DNA of 46,639 nucleotides. It comes from Arthrobacter sp. (GTDB lineage: Bacteria > Actinomycetota > Actinomycetes > Actinomycetales > Micrococcaceae). The position numbers and the translations under genes are program-made. Positions 30,881 to 38,523 of the stretch are shown piece by piece (within the stretch, counting starts at the first letter, position 1; each line of letters opens with the position of its first letter). Location of the stretch: NCBI RefSeq assembly GCF_030540645.1, contig NZ_JAUNVV010000002.1, positions 8,132 through 54,770 of the forward strand, given 5' to 3'. The notes under the pieces were generated by a model, which had not been told where the DNA came from, ran no database searches, and saw only the letters and a list, made by a program, of their open reading frames with translations.

Positions 30881-32319
30881 GATGGCCTTACGAAGATGAT
30901 CTGGTCCACAGTGGCCTCGCGCAGGCTGCCGTCGGGCAAGGTCCAGGACAGTGTTTGGGAACGGTCGGAGTTGATGGTGGCCCACATCGATTCGGAGGCC
31001 AACTGGAAGTAGGTGACGAGTTCGGCCAGGCCCTGGCTGAGCGGGTAGGCATCGGTGATGTCCGCCAACGTTGCCTGCCCCGCTTCGGTCACGACGGCGT
31101 CGATGTTGCCTGCCAGCCGCTGAGGATCAACATGGAACTGTGTGAAGAGTGCGTTTGCGTCCACGTCCAAGTCCTCGGCGACGCCGACGCCGTCGTGGAT
31201 GGCAATCTGCCTGCTCGGCTCATAGAGAGGACGCTCGAAGGGGAGTGCAACGGGGACGTCATGGCCGGATAGATCGGCGAAGGTGCCCGATGGCGGGTTG
31301 GTCCGGACTGCAACAGAGCTGGACTCGATACTGCGAATCAGAGCCATGATGCGTTTGTTTTCCAAGTAGACCTTGTCATCGAGCAGTCGCCGGATTTGAG
31401 CGGAGAGCTGGCGGACAGTGGCCTGGGTTTGTTCGACGGCGGGCAGCCAGTCCTTCTGCATGGACGTGATTGATTGCAGTCCATCCTGGTTGGTGAGAGC
31501 CTCGATCCGGGTAGCGCGATCCAGGAGTTCGTGGAGTTCGGAGCGCAGTGCCGGGGACATGAGGTAGTCCCAGAAGCCTTGGAAAGTGCGTCCCTGCAAG
31601 GATCCGCTGATGTCCTGCTGGGAGGAGAAGATTGACTCAAGAAGATCGCCCTGGCTTCCTTCCCACATGGAAATTTGTTCGCGGAGATTCCGGTCCAGCT
31701 TCCGGAAGTTCGTTTCGACTTCGCGGAAGTCAGCGAGAAGGTCCTTGGCCTGCGTCGTGAGCTGGTGGAAGTGGTCTATCGCTTCCGGGCTGCTCATGAC
31801 AGGAACGTCGCCGGAGCGGATCTGCTGCATTTGGGCGTCGATGTCATCGCGTTGGCGCTGTAGTTCCGCCAGCCTCTCCTCGGGGTCTGTTTCCGAGCCA
31901 TGAACCAGGGTCTTGAGCAGGTTGAAGATGCTGGAAAGGCGCGACTGCGTGGGGACAAAATCGCGGCCCCGCAGGGCCTCCACCCAGCGGATTACGTCCT
32001 CGGTGGCTGCCGTGAGGTCGTAGACAGGTTCGTCTTGTTTGTCTGTGTAAAACTTCCGCAGCCACGCTTTCCCTGGTTCCGCCCAGTCGTCCAGATACTC
32101 GGCGGCGGTGCGCGGGAACCGGTCCTCACCGAGGGAGTCACGCAGACTGAAGAGGACGTCCTCCAGCACGTCGATCAGGTCCTGCCGACCCAAGTTGCGC
32201 TGGTTGGGAACGGTGAAGGCAGACATGAAGAACGTCAGTGCCAAAGGTGCGTTTTGGGCACGCAGCAGCGACCATCCCGCGCTAGCTTCACGCAGGGAAT
32301 TGATCGAAAAGTAGTCCAC
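30877..32319 (-). CDS. jetA: Wadjet anti-plasmid system protein JetA (DUF3375, MukF-like kleisin)
   Basis: A 480-residue DUF3375 protein that serves as the kleisin (MukF-like) subunit linking the JetC heads. The N-terminus SINSLREASAGWSLLRAQNAPLALTFFMSAF is typical, followed by YLDDWAEPGKAWLRKFY (near 95), DLTAATEDVIRWVEAL and FVPTQSRLSSIFNLLKTLVHGSETDPEERLAELQRQRDDIDAQM, a helical middle (about 170-330) and a beta-rich C-terminal part with FERPLYEPSR. GTG at 32319 has GGGAG about 7 nt upstream. It is the first gene of jetABCD and lies 131 nt after the UPF0158-family gene on the same strand. Confidence 0.93.
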   Translation of the reverse strand: MDYFSINSLREASAGWSLLRAQNAPLALTFFMSAFTVPNQRNLGRQDLIDVLEDVLFSLRDSLGEDRFPRTAAEYLDDWAEPGKAWLRKFYTDKQDEPVYDLTAATEDVIRWVEALRGRDFVPTQSRLSSIFNLLKTLVHGSETDPEERLAELQRQRDDIDAQMQQIRSGDVPVMSSPEAIDHFHQLTTQAKDLLADFREVETNFRKLDRNLREQISMWEGSQGDLLESIFSSQQDISGSLQGRTFQGFWDYLMSPALRSELHELLDRATRIEALTNQDGLQSITSMQKDWLPAVEQTQATVRQLSAQIRRLLDDKVYLENKRIMALIRSIESSSVAVRTNPPSGTFADLSGHDVPVALPFERPLYEPSRQIAIHDGVGVAEDLDVDANALFTQFHVDPQRLAGNIDAVVTEAGQATLADITDAYPLSQGLAELVTYFQLASESMWATINSDRSQTLSWTLPDGSLREATVDQIIFVRPS

Positions 32320-32450
32320 GGCGCCGCTCCCAAGCCTCTAACTGGATCCATGAACAATCGTAGGCGCAAGAGGTGACAAACGTTGATTGTTGCCCCGCTG
32401 CTATTCGGTGCGTGGACCGATGTGAGGCGCTCGTGACCTGGTTGGCGGTA

Positions 32451-32918
32451 CTAGTTCTCGGCGTCGAGCTGAGCCAAGGCCGCGTCGGCTTCCGAGAAGT
32501 CAACCAAGCCGTTGTCCCGAAGCCATTCGATGGATCGAACAGTCATGACTTTGTCATGGAACGTGTACCACTGGGGCAATAAGTCCGGGAGTTGGTGGAC
32601 TGCGTTCTTGAAATGTCGGAACGGTTTGCTGCGCTCGATTGCGTGGGTGAGCTGGGCCCGGTGGCTGCTCTCCGCAACGGTGGCGATGAACTTCTCCATG
32701 TCCCTGAATGCCTCGTAGGAATCGATGGTGTCGATGCGCACACCATCACGGCTCTCCACATCCCAGCCTTCGGCCTCAGCCTCATCGGCCACTCCTTCGG
32801 CCCACAGTTCAATGCTGCCATTGGCAGGATCCACCCAAAAGAATGTTTCATAATCCTCGAAGTGGTTTTCCAGCGCCATGGCCAGCTGTTCAAGATCGAA
32901 TTTCTCCAAAGGCAACAT
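32451..32918 (-). CDS. UPF0158 family protein upstream of the Wadjet operon
   Basis: A 155-residue acidic protein that I place in UPF0158: DLEQLAMALENHFEDYETFFWVDPANGSIELW (residues 8-39) resembles the family's opening two-strand motif. HRAQLTHAIERSKPFRHFKNAVHQLPDLLPQWYTFHDKVMTVRSIEWLRDNG near 85-140 matches its helical C-terminal half. Its function is unknown. The ATG at 32918 has AAGGAG at good spacing. It is co-directional with jetABCD, 131 nt upstream of jetA, so it may be co-transcribed, a Wadjet accessory or only a neighbour. No HTH or nuclease motif is visible that would point to regulation or defence. Confidence 0.75.
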   Translation of the reverse strand: MLPLEKFDLEQLAMALENHFEDYETFFWVDPANGSIELWAEGVADEAEAEGWDVESRDGVRIDTIDSYEAFRDMEKFIATVAESSHRAQLTHAIERSKPFRHFKNAVHQLPDLLPQWYTFHDKVMTVRSIEWLRDNGLVDFSEADAALAQLDAEN

Positions 32919-33036
32919 GGCAGGACTCCTTAGGGCGGTACTTGAAATCTTGGGATGCCTAGGACACCAATGTTTCTCCTTGGCACGGAATAAGGCAAGG
33001 GGCTGTTGGCGCCCGAATCACTGGCGGTTCCTGGTG

Positions 33037-34221
33037 CTAATGGAATGCCCGAATGCCGGTGATGTGGTTGCCCAGGATCAACGTGTGGACTTCATCCGTG
33101 CCTTCGTAAGTGCGCACCGACTCAAGATTGTTCGCGTGACGCAACGGCGAATGATCCAAGGTGATGCCGTTGCCACCCAAAATTGAACGGGCCTCGCGGC
33201 AAATGCCGATGGCTTCACGGCAGTTGTTCAACTTGCCCAGCGAGATGGCCTCCGCAGTCAGCGTCCCGGCGTCCTTCATGCGGCCAGTGTGGATGGCAAG
33301 CAGGGTCCCCTTCTGGATCTCCATCAGCATATTGACAAGTTTTTGCTGGGTGATTTGGTAGGAAGCCAGCGGTTTGCCGAACTGCAACCGCTCCAAGGAG
33401 TACGCCAAGGCGGCCTCGTAGCTGTCGCGGGCAGCACCCATGACACCCCAAACGATCCCGAACCGTGCCTCGTTCAGGCAGGAAAACGGACCACGAAGCC
33501 CCCTGGCGCCTGGAAGCAGGGCATCGTCAGGCAGACGCACATCGTCCAGATGAACATCGCATTGGATGGAGGCCCGCATGGACAGCTTGGCGTCGATCGG
33601 AACTGCTGAAAAGCCTGGCGTTTCCGTCGGCACCAGGAAGCCGCGCACGCCGTCGTCCGTTTGCGCCCAAATCACCGCAACGTGGGCAATGGAGGCCATC
33701 CCGATCCACCGCTTGGCCCCGTTGATCACCCAGTCCGTGCCGTCGCGCCGGGCAAAGGTGGCCATGGCTGACGGGTCGGAACCTGCTGTGGGCTCCGTCA
33801 ATCCGAAGCAGCCGATGATGCGGCCCTGCGCCATGCCCGGCAGGTAACGGTTCTTCTGCTCTTCCGTACCCCACTTGTGGATGGCACTCATGGCCAGGGA
33901 ACCTTGCACACTGACAAACGTGCGCAAACCTGAGTCGCCAGCTTCCAACTCCATGGCGGCAATTCCATATTCGACGGCGGAGCGTCCCGGGCAGCCGTAG
34001 CCGGACAGCTGCATGCCCAGCAAGCCCAACGCCCCCAGCTCCGCGGCGATCTCGACAGGAAAAACAGCGTCCTCATACCAGGCAGCGATGTTTGGCCGGA
34101 TCCGCACGTTGACAAAGTCGCGGACCTTCTCGCGAAGGGCCAGCTCATCGGTGCTGAGCAGGGTGTCCAGGCAGAGCACATCGGAGCGGCTGGCAGGAAG
34201 TGCAGGAATCGGGGTGTTCAT
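33037..34221 (-). CDS. gcdH: Acyl-CoA dehydrogenase, glutaryl-CoA dehydrogenase-like
   Basis: A 394-residue flavoenzyme of the acyl-CoA dehydrogenase family. FGLTEPTAGSDPSAM (near 150) binds substrate and FAD. RFGIVWGVMGAARDSYEAALAYSLERLQFGKPLASYQITQQKLVNML (near 265-310) and ARSILGGNGI follow, and the catalytic base is Glu373 in VRTYEGTDEVHTLILGNHITGIRAF, the glutaryl-CoA dehydrogenase arrangement. The length of about 395 fits GcdH, which converts glutaryl-CoA to crotonyl-CoA in lysine and tryptophan breakdown. The ATG at 34221 has CGGAG upstream. The start codon overlaps the stop of a peptidase-like remnant frame (ATGA). No CoA-transferase gene is adjacent, so glutarate metabolism is inferred from the family only. 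Confidence 0.85.
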   Translation of the reverse strand: MNTPIPALPASRSDVLCLDTLLSTDELALREKVRDFVNVRIRPNIAAWYEDAVFPVEIAAELGALGLLGMQLSGYGCPGRSAVEYGIAAMELEAGDSGLRTFVSVQGSLAMSAIHKWGTEEQKNRYLPGMAQGRIIGCFGLTEPTAGSDPSAMATFARRDGTDWVINGAKRWIGMASIAHVAVIWAQTDDGVRGFLVPTETPGFSAVPIDAKLSMRASIQCDVHLDDVRLPDDALLPGARGLRGPFSCLNEARFGIVWGVMGAARDSYEAALAYSLERLQFGKPLASYQITQQKLVNMLMEIQKGTLLAIHTGRMKDAGTLTAEAISLGKLNNCREAIGICREARSILGGNGITLDHSPLRHANNLESVRTYEGTDEVHTLILGNHITGIRAFH

Positions 34222-34634
34222 GGTTTGTCTCCGGGGGTTGGCTGAGGATTCTGGAAGCTGGAACTGGCAAACGGCTCGACAACCGACCCTTCTGCCGGCA
34301 TGCCCACAGCCACGTTGCGGGACTCTTTGGCGTCGTGGGGCCACTCGCGGGAGTGGCGAAAGACCATGGCCAGGTGCGACCGTCGGGCAGAGTGGTCGGC
34401 TTCACTGTCGGGCACAGCTACGACGACGCCTGCGGAAGGCGCCAGAATGTCCCCGCCAAAACCGATGAACCGTTCGGGGGGTTCGGTGGCGAGGAATGTG
34501 CGCCAGTCCCGATGGCGGGCTGTCCGCCGCTGTGGGTCCACGGCGACAAAATCGGTGGAGTGGCTGGCGCCGGGCAACTCAGTGCCATGGCTTGGAATCC
34601 GACGGGCATCACTACTGGCTCCGAGTGGTTCGAG
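34218..34634 (-). pseudogene. Remnant of an M23 (LytM)-type peptidase-like protein
   Basis: An open frame of 138 codons without a good start or ribosome binding site. It holds segments typical, as far as I recall, of actinobacterial M23 family proteins: DARRIPSHGTELPGASHSTDFVAVD (about 8-32), then RDWRTFLATEPPERFIGFGGDILAPSAGVVVAVPDSEADHSARRSHLAMV. After that, homology stops, and the frame runs through an unrelated tail to TGA, which overlaps the gcdH ATG (ATGA). Both the N-terminal part (interrupted by TGA at 34637-34635) and the C-terminal catalytic region are missing. The upstream end overlaps the alpha/beta hydrolase gene by 23 nt. This suggests an old deletion; it may still act as a coupling ORF for gcdH. 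Confidence 0.55.
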
Positions 34635-35757
34635 TCAAAGAATTCAGGATGGCGGCGTGACTGGTGGTGCCATAGGACACGATGTCATCCCGGCCGACGA
34701 TCCGACGAAGGACGCTGTCCATGGTGGGCACATCATTGTCGAACGCAGTGTGTGTGGTGGCGGAACTGCGTGAATCCAATGGACCCGACGCGGTCACGGA
34801 CCACACGGCCTCTGCAATCCCAGTATCTGGGAAGGTCTTGAACAGTGCGTCCAGTTCAGGGTCGTCGAACACAGACTTCTGCAGACCCAGAATGGGTGTT
34901 CCCGCAACGGGATCCAGAGCGTTCTGGATCAAGTAGAGCAGTGACTTGCGGTACAGCCCAAACGTGTTGTCGGTCAATGCCACCTCCTGCTGCATACCGA
35001 ACAAGGAAAGGGATTTGATGCCTGTGCCCAGTAACGGTGCCAAGCCGTTCTTGAAGGACGCGGTGCTTAAGGAAGGTACCAGCAGGTTGCATGTTGTGAA
35101 CGCGGCACCCCCACTCTGGACTACGTTCGGCACAAAGTAGCGCTGGAAGTTGGCGCCGGCGCTGAACCCGGCTGCATGAATGGTGGCAGGTTCAGCCGCG
35201 AGATACGTCCGGAGGGCCTGCGCCACATAGGTGGCACCGCCGTCGGGCTCCGACGCCTGGCGGGCATTGTCCTTCATCGCCGTCCAGACGGCAGGCCCAC
35301 CGATGGACCGCAGCAGATTTTCAATGAGCCGGTCGGTGAAATCAGTGGCGGCGGCCGGGGCGGCAACGGTCCGCTCCAGCTGTGCCAGTTCCCCGAGGTG
35401 GTCTGCCAGCAGGTCGCCGAGTGTGGCCAGAAAACCGGAATGCCACACGAAATGGATGGGGTAGACGCCGTTGGCCAGCCACCAGGGAATATTGCGGTGG
35501 GCGTATTTCAGCGCAGAATCTTCACTGACCAAACCACCGTGGGCCCAAAAAACCACTTGAACCGGCCCTGGGCCTTGACTGCGCGCGAACGCCGGAAGAT
35601 GTGTGGCGAAGATGGCGTCCACATCCGCCTTGGTGGTGTTGAGTTTTGCTGTGGTGGCAAACTTTCCGTTCTGAAGTTCCACCACATAGGGCCGCAGCGC
35701 ATCGAGTTCAACCGAGTTCAGCCGCGTGGTGACGGCTTTTCCGTTGTCCTGTCCCAT
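34612..35757 (-). CDS. Alpha/beta hydrolase-like protein, family unassigned
   Basis: A 381-residue cytoplasmic protein. VQVVFWAHGGLVSEDSALKYAHRNIPWWLANGVYPIHFVWHSG (about 62-105) resembles the oxyanion HGG region and first strands of an alpha/beta hydrolase. IHAAGFSAGANFQRYFVPN (near 195) offers a GFSAG nucleophile elbow with Ser, and SYGTTSHAAILN near 365 could supply the His. The acid residue is not obvious. I know no reaction for this family. The ATG at 35757 has AAGGAGG at ideal spacing; the longer frame to 36111 lies opposite the S4 gene and is rejected. Its stop overlaps the M23 remnant frame. Confidence 0.7.
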   Translation of the reverse strand: MGQDNGKAVTTRLNSVELDALRPYVVELQNGKFATTAKLNTTKADVDAIFATHLPAFARSQGPGPVQVVFWAHGGLVSEDSALKYAHRNIPWWLANGVYPIHFVWHSGFLATLGDLLADHLGELAQLERTVAAPAAATDFTDRLIENLLRSIGGPAVWTAMKDNARQASEPDGGATYVAQALRTYLAAEPATIHAAGFSAGANFQRYFVPNVVQSGGAAFTTCNLLVPSLSTASFKNGLAPLLGTGIKSLSLFGMQQEVALTDNTFGLYRKSLLYLIQNALDPVAGTPILGLQKSVFDDPELDALFKTFPDTGIAEAVWSVTASGPLDSRSSATTHTAFDNDVPTMDSVLRRIVGRDDIVSYGTTSHAAILNSLTRTTRSQ

Positions 35758-35851
35758 AGTGGCCTCCTTGCGGCACGGTGCTCTGTTGATGCCATGTTTG
35801 CCGTGCCACGGTGGGCTGTCAAGGGATGACGTCGGATGGCAAGCACTCCTG

Positions 35852-36235
35852 TCACTGGTCTCCGCGCAGCTTGTCCATGTCGCGGCGGTCCTTCTTGGTG
35901 GGCCGGCCTGTCCCGCGGTCACGCTGGGGCAGGCCCAGAGCGGGCAGCGCGGGGCGCGGGGGAGTGTGGTCGGTGAAGCAGTGTGAGGCAGCTTCGGCGC
36001 CAACACGCTTGTTGATGAGCTGGCGGACTTCCAGGATTCGGTCGTAGCCGGGCTGGCGGACACGGATGGTGTCGCCGGGAACCACGGTGTGGGAGGCCTT
36101 GGCGTTGACATCGTTGAGTTTTACGTGGCCGGCACGGCAGGCCGCCGTGGCCATTGACCGTGTTTTGTAGGCGCGGATCGACCACAACCACGCGTCTATG
36201 CGGACCGAGGCCGGTGCGTTCTTTGGAATACTCAT
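35852..36235 (-). CDS. S4 domain RNA-binding protein (Hsp15-like)
   Basis: A 127-residue protein with an N-terminal S4 RNA-binding domain: VRIDAWLWSIRAYKTRSMATAACRAGHVKLNDVNAKASHTVVPGDTIRV (residues 11-60), the pattern of Hsp15/HslR. Hsp15 in E. coli binds stalled 50S subunits carrying peptidyl-tRNA. The C-terminus is polar and basic (RGTGRPTKKDRRDMDKLRGDQ), as in actinobacterial members. The ATG at 36235 is chosen because the frame further upstream is not S4-like; its ribosome binding site is weak. It lies 58 nt after the sugar catabolic operon on the same strand, but functionally it seems unrelated. Confidence 0.88.
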   Translation of the reverse strand: MSIPKNAPASVRIDAWLWSIRAYKTRSMATAACRAGHVKLNDVNAKASHTVVPGDTIRVRQPGYDRILEVRQLINKRVGAEAASHCFTDHTPPRPALPALGLPQRDRGTGRPTKKDRRDMDKLRGDQ

Positions 36236-36293
36236 GGTGAGTTCCACTCTAGCTTCGAGCCGGAGCGCACAGGCCCGATCACCGGCCGCCGGG

Positions 36294-37295
36294 TCAGTCC
36301 TGGTTGCTGAAGGCAGCGTCAAAGGAGAGCTTCGACGGAGCGAAGTTGAACCTTTTCAGTGCGGCCAAGGCTTCAGGAGCGCCCTGTAGTCGGTCCATGC
36401 CAGCGTCTTCCCACTCGATGGAGATTGGGCCGTCGTAGCCGATGGCCGTGAGGGCGCGGAACGCGGATTCCCAGGGCACGTCACCTCGGCCCGCGGAGAC
36501 AAATTCCCAGCCGCGGCGTGGGTCGCCCCACGGCAGGTGGGATCCCATGACCGTGTTCCGCCCGGTCAGGCGCATCTTCGTGTCCTTGCAGTCCACATGG
36601 TAAATCCGGTCCTTGAAATCCCAGATGAAGGAGACCGGGTCGATGCCCTGCCACATGAAATGCGACGGGTCCCAGTTCAGCCCAAACGCCTCCCGGTGGC
36701 CAATGGCCTCCAGCGACCGCACGGTGGTCCAGTAGTCGTACGCAATCTCGGAGGGGTGCACCTCATGGGCGAACCGGACGCCGCATTCGTCAAAGACGTC
36801 CAGGATGGGGTTCCAGCGGTCGGCAAAGTCCTGATAGCCGGCGTCGATGACGGATTCCGGCACCGGCGGGAACATGGCCACGTACTGCCAGATCGAGGAG
36901 CCGGTGAAACCCACCACGGTCTTCACCCCAAGGGCCTTGGCCAGGCGCGCGGTCAATTTCATCTCCTCGGCGGCACGACGGCGGACGCCTTCCGGTTCGC
37001 CATCGCCCCACACCTTGGTACCGACGATGGCTTGGTGGCGGAAGTCGATCGGGTCATCGCACACGGCCTGGCCCTTGAGATGGTTGGAAATGGCCCACAC
37101 CTTCAGGTTGTACTTCTCCAGCACGGCCAGCTTGCCCTCGACGTATCCGGGCTCGTCCCAGCGCCAAGCATCCAAGTGGTCGCCGGAACAGGCGATTTCC
37201 AGCCCGTCGTAGCCCCACTTGGAAGCAAGGCGGGCCACTTCCTCGAAGGGGAGGTCGGCCCATTGGCCGGTGAACAGGGTATAGGGGCGGGGCAT
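36294..37295 (-). CDS. Sugar phosphate isomerase/epimerase (AP endonuclease 2-like TIM barrel)
   Basis: A 333-residue protein of the xylose isomerase-like TIM-barrel superfamily. It starts MPRPYTLFTGQWADLPFEEVARLASKWGYDGLEIACSGDHLD. Metal-ligand segments follow: FAHEVHPSEIAYDYW (Glu, His), FGLNWDPSHFMWQGIDPV (Asp, His), YHVDCKDTKMR and PISIEWEDAGMDR (Glu). Members act as isomerases, epimerases or inosose dehydratase-like enzymes on keto-sugars. It is the last gene of a four-gene operon, 4 nt after the upstream oxidoreductase gene, with ATG at 37295 and AAAGGACT as ribosome binding site. Together with two Gfo/Idh/MocA oxidoreductases it suggests oxidation followed by isomerisation of an imported sugar or inositol-like compound. 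Confidence 0.88.
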   Translation of the reverse strand: MPRPYTLFTGQWADLPFEEVARLASKWGYDGLEIACSGDHLDAWRWDEPGYVEGKLAVLEKYNLKVWAISNHLKGQAVCDDPIDFRHQAIVGTKVWGDGEPEGVRRRAAEEMKLTARLAKALGVKTVVGFTGSSIWQYVAMFPPVPESVIDAGYQDFADRWNPILDVFDECGVRFAHEVHPSEIAYDYWTTVRSLEAIGHREAFGLNWDPSHFMWQGIDPVSFIWDFKDRIYHVDCKDTKMRLTGRNTVMGSHLPWGDPRRGWEFVSAGRGDVPWESAFRALTAIGYDGPISIEWEDAGMDRLQGAPEALAALKRFNFAPSKLSFDAAFSNQD

Positions 37296-37299
37296 GGTG

Positions 37300-38514
37300 T
37301 CAGTCCTTTGCAACGGGAAAAGTGGATGGGGTCTCGGCGGGCTCGGCCACCGGCGCGGGCTCGGCCACAGTGATGGTGGTTCCGCCGGCTGCGGAGGAGG
37401 CTTCGATGGCGGCCAGCACGTGTTGGACGCCAAGCCCCTCTTCGAACGACGGGGATGGGTCGGTGCCGGCATCAATAGCCAGCAGGAAGTCGCGGATCTG
37501 GTGGGTGAAACTATGCTCCCAACCAAGCACATGCCCCTGTGGCCACCACCCGGAAATGTAGGGGTGCTCCGGCTCGGTGACGAGGATCCGGCGAAAACCC
37601 TGCACCTCGATGGGCTCCGTGCCGTTGAGGAAGTACAGCTCGTTGGGGCTCTCCAGATTGAAAGTGAGCGAGCCCTCAGTGCCATACACCTCCAGGCGCA
37701 GTGCATTCTTCTGCCCCAGGGCCACGCGGGACACCTCCACGCTGGCCACCGCGCCACCGGTCATGAACAGGGTGGCCCAGGCGGCGTCGTCGACCGTCAC
37801 CGGCTCCGGTCCGTCCGGCCCGGGACGCTCGGTGACAAAGGTGTGTAGCCGGCCGGATACCTCAGTGACGGTGTCCCCGAGCAAGTGCTGGACCTGGTCG
37901 ACGGCGTGGGAGGCGATGTCACCCAAGGCGCCGGAGCCTGCGGTTTCCCTGCGCAGACGCCACGTCATGGGGGCCTCCCGGTCCGCGAGCCAGTCCTGCA
38001 GATACGACGCGCGGACCTGCCGGATGGTGCCCAGCCGACCGTCCGCGATGAGCTGGCGGGCCAGTGCCAGAGCGGGCAGTCGCCGGTAGTTGAAGCCCAC
38101 CATGGAGCGGACTCCGGCCAAGCGGGCCGCCTGGGCGGCGGACACCATGGACTCGGACTCGGCCAGGTTGTTGGCCAGCGGCTTTTCCACCAGCACGTGC
38201 TTGCCTGCTGCGAGGGCTGCCGTTGCCATTTCCGCGTGCAGCCAGCCCGGAGCGCAAATATCCACGATGTCGATATCGTCCCGCGCGATGACTTCCCGCC
38301 AGTCGGTCGCGGACTCGCTCCAACCGTACTTCCGCGCAGCCGCCGCCACGGCTTCCGCGTGCCGGCCTACAAGAACCTTTTGTTCAAAAGCCGGTACGTC
38401 GAAGTGGCTGGCGACGGTGCGCCAGGCGTTGGAGTGCGCTTGGCCCATGAATGCATAGCCGATGGCGGCGACGCCGAGCGGACGCTTCGATTCGGAGGGC
38501 TGGGGGGAGGTCAT
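37300..38514 (-). CDS. Gfo/Idh/MocA family oxidoreductase (sugar dehydrogenase)
   Basis: A 404-residue NAD(P)-dependent oxidoreductase. The Rossmann start is LGVAAIGYAFMGQAHSNAW (GYAFMG near 20-25). Substrate-binding Lys lies in HVLVEKPLANN near residue 105, VGFNYRRLPALALARQLIADGRLGTIRQVRASYLQDWLADREAPMTWRL follows, and GALGDIASHAVDQVQHLLGD near 200 carries the catalytic Asp/His pair. The YLQDW and W-R features recall levoglucosan- or inositol-type dehydrogenases, but the substrate is uncertain. The ATG at 38514 is preceded by AGGA. It sits 9 nt after the first oxidoreductase of the operon and 4 nt before the isomerase, so all four genes should be translated from one mRNA. Confidence 0.88.
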   Translation of the reverse strand: MTSPQPSESKRPLGVAAIGYAFMGQAHSNAWRTVASHFDVPAFEQKVLVGRHAEAVAAAARKYGWSESATDWREVIARDDIDIVDICAPGWLHAEMATAALAAGKHVLVEKPLANNLAESESMVSAAQAARLAGVRSMVGFNYRRLPALALARQLIADGRLGTIRQVRASYLQDWLADREAPMTWRLRRETAGSGALGDIASHAVDQVQHLLGDTVTEVSGRLHTFVTERPGPDGPEPVTVDDAAWATLFMTGGAVASVEVSRVALGQKNALRLEVYGTEGSLTFNLESPNELYFLNGTEPIEVQGFRRILVTEPEHPYISGWWPQGHVLGWEHSFTHQIRDFLLAIDAGTDPSPSFEEGLGVQHVLAAIEASSAAGGTTITVAEPAPVAEPAETPSTFPVAKD

Positions 38515-38523
38515 CAAGGGGTC

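Noticed and set aside
25685-32918. Wadjet region as a recent genomic island
   Set aside because: No integrase, attachment site, tRNA or visible composition break at its edges.
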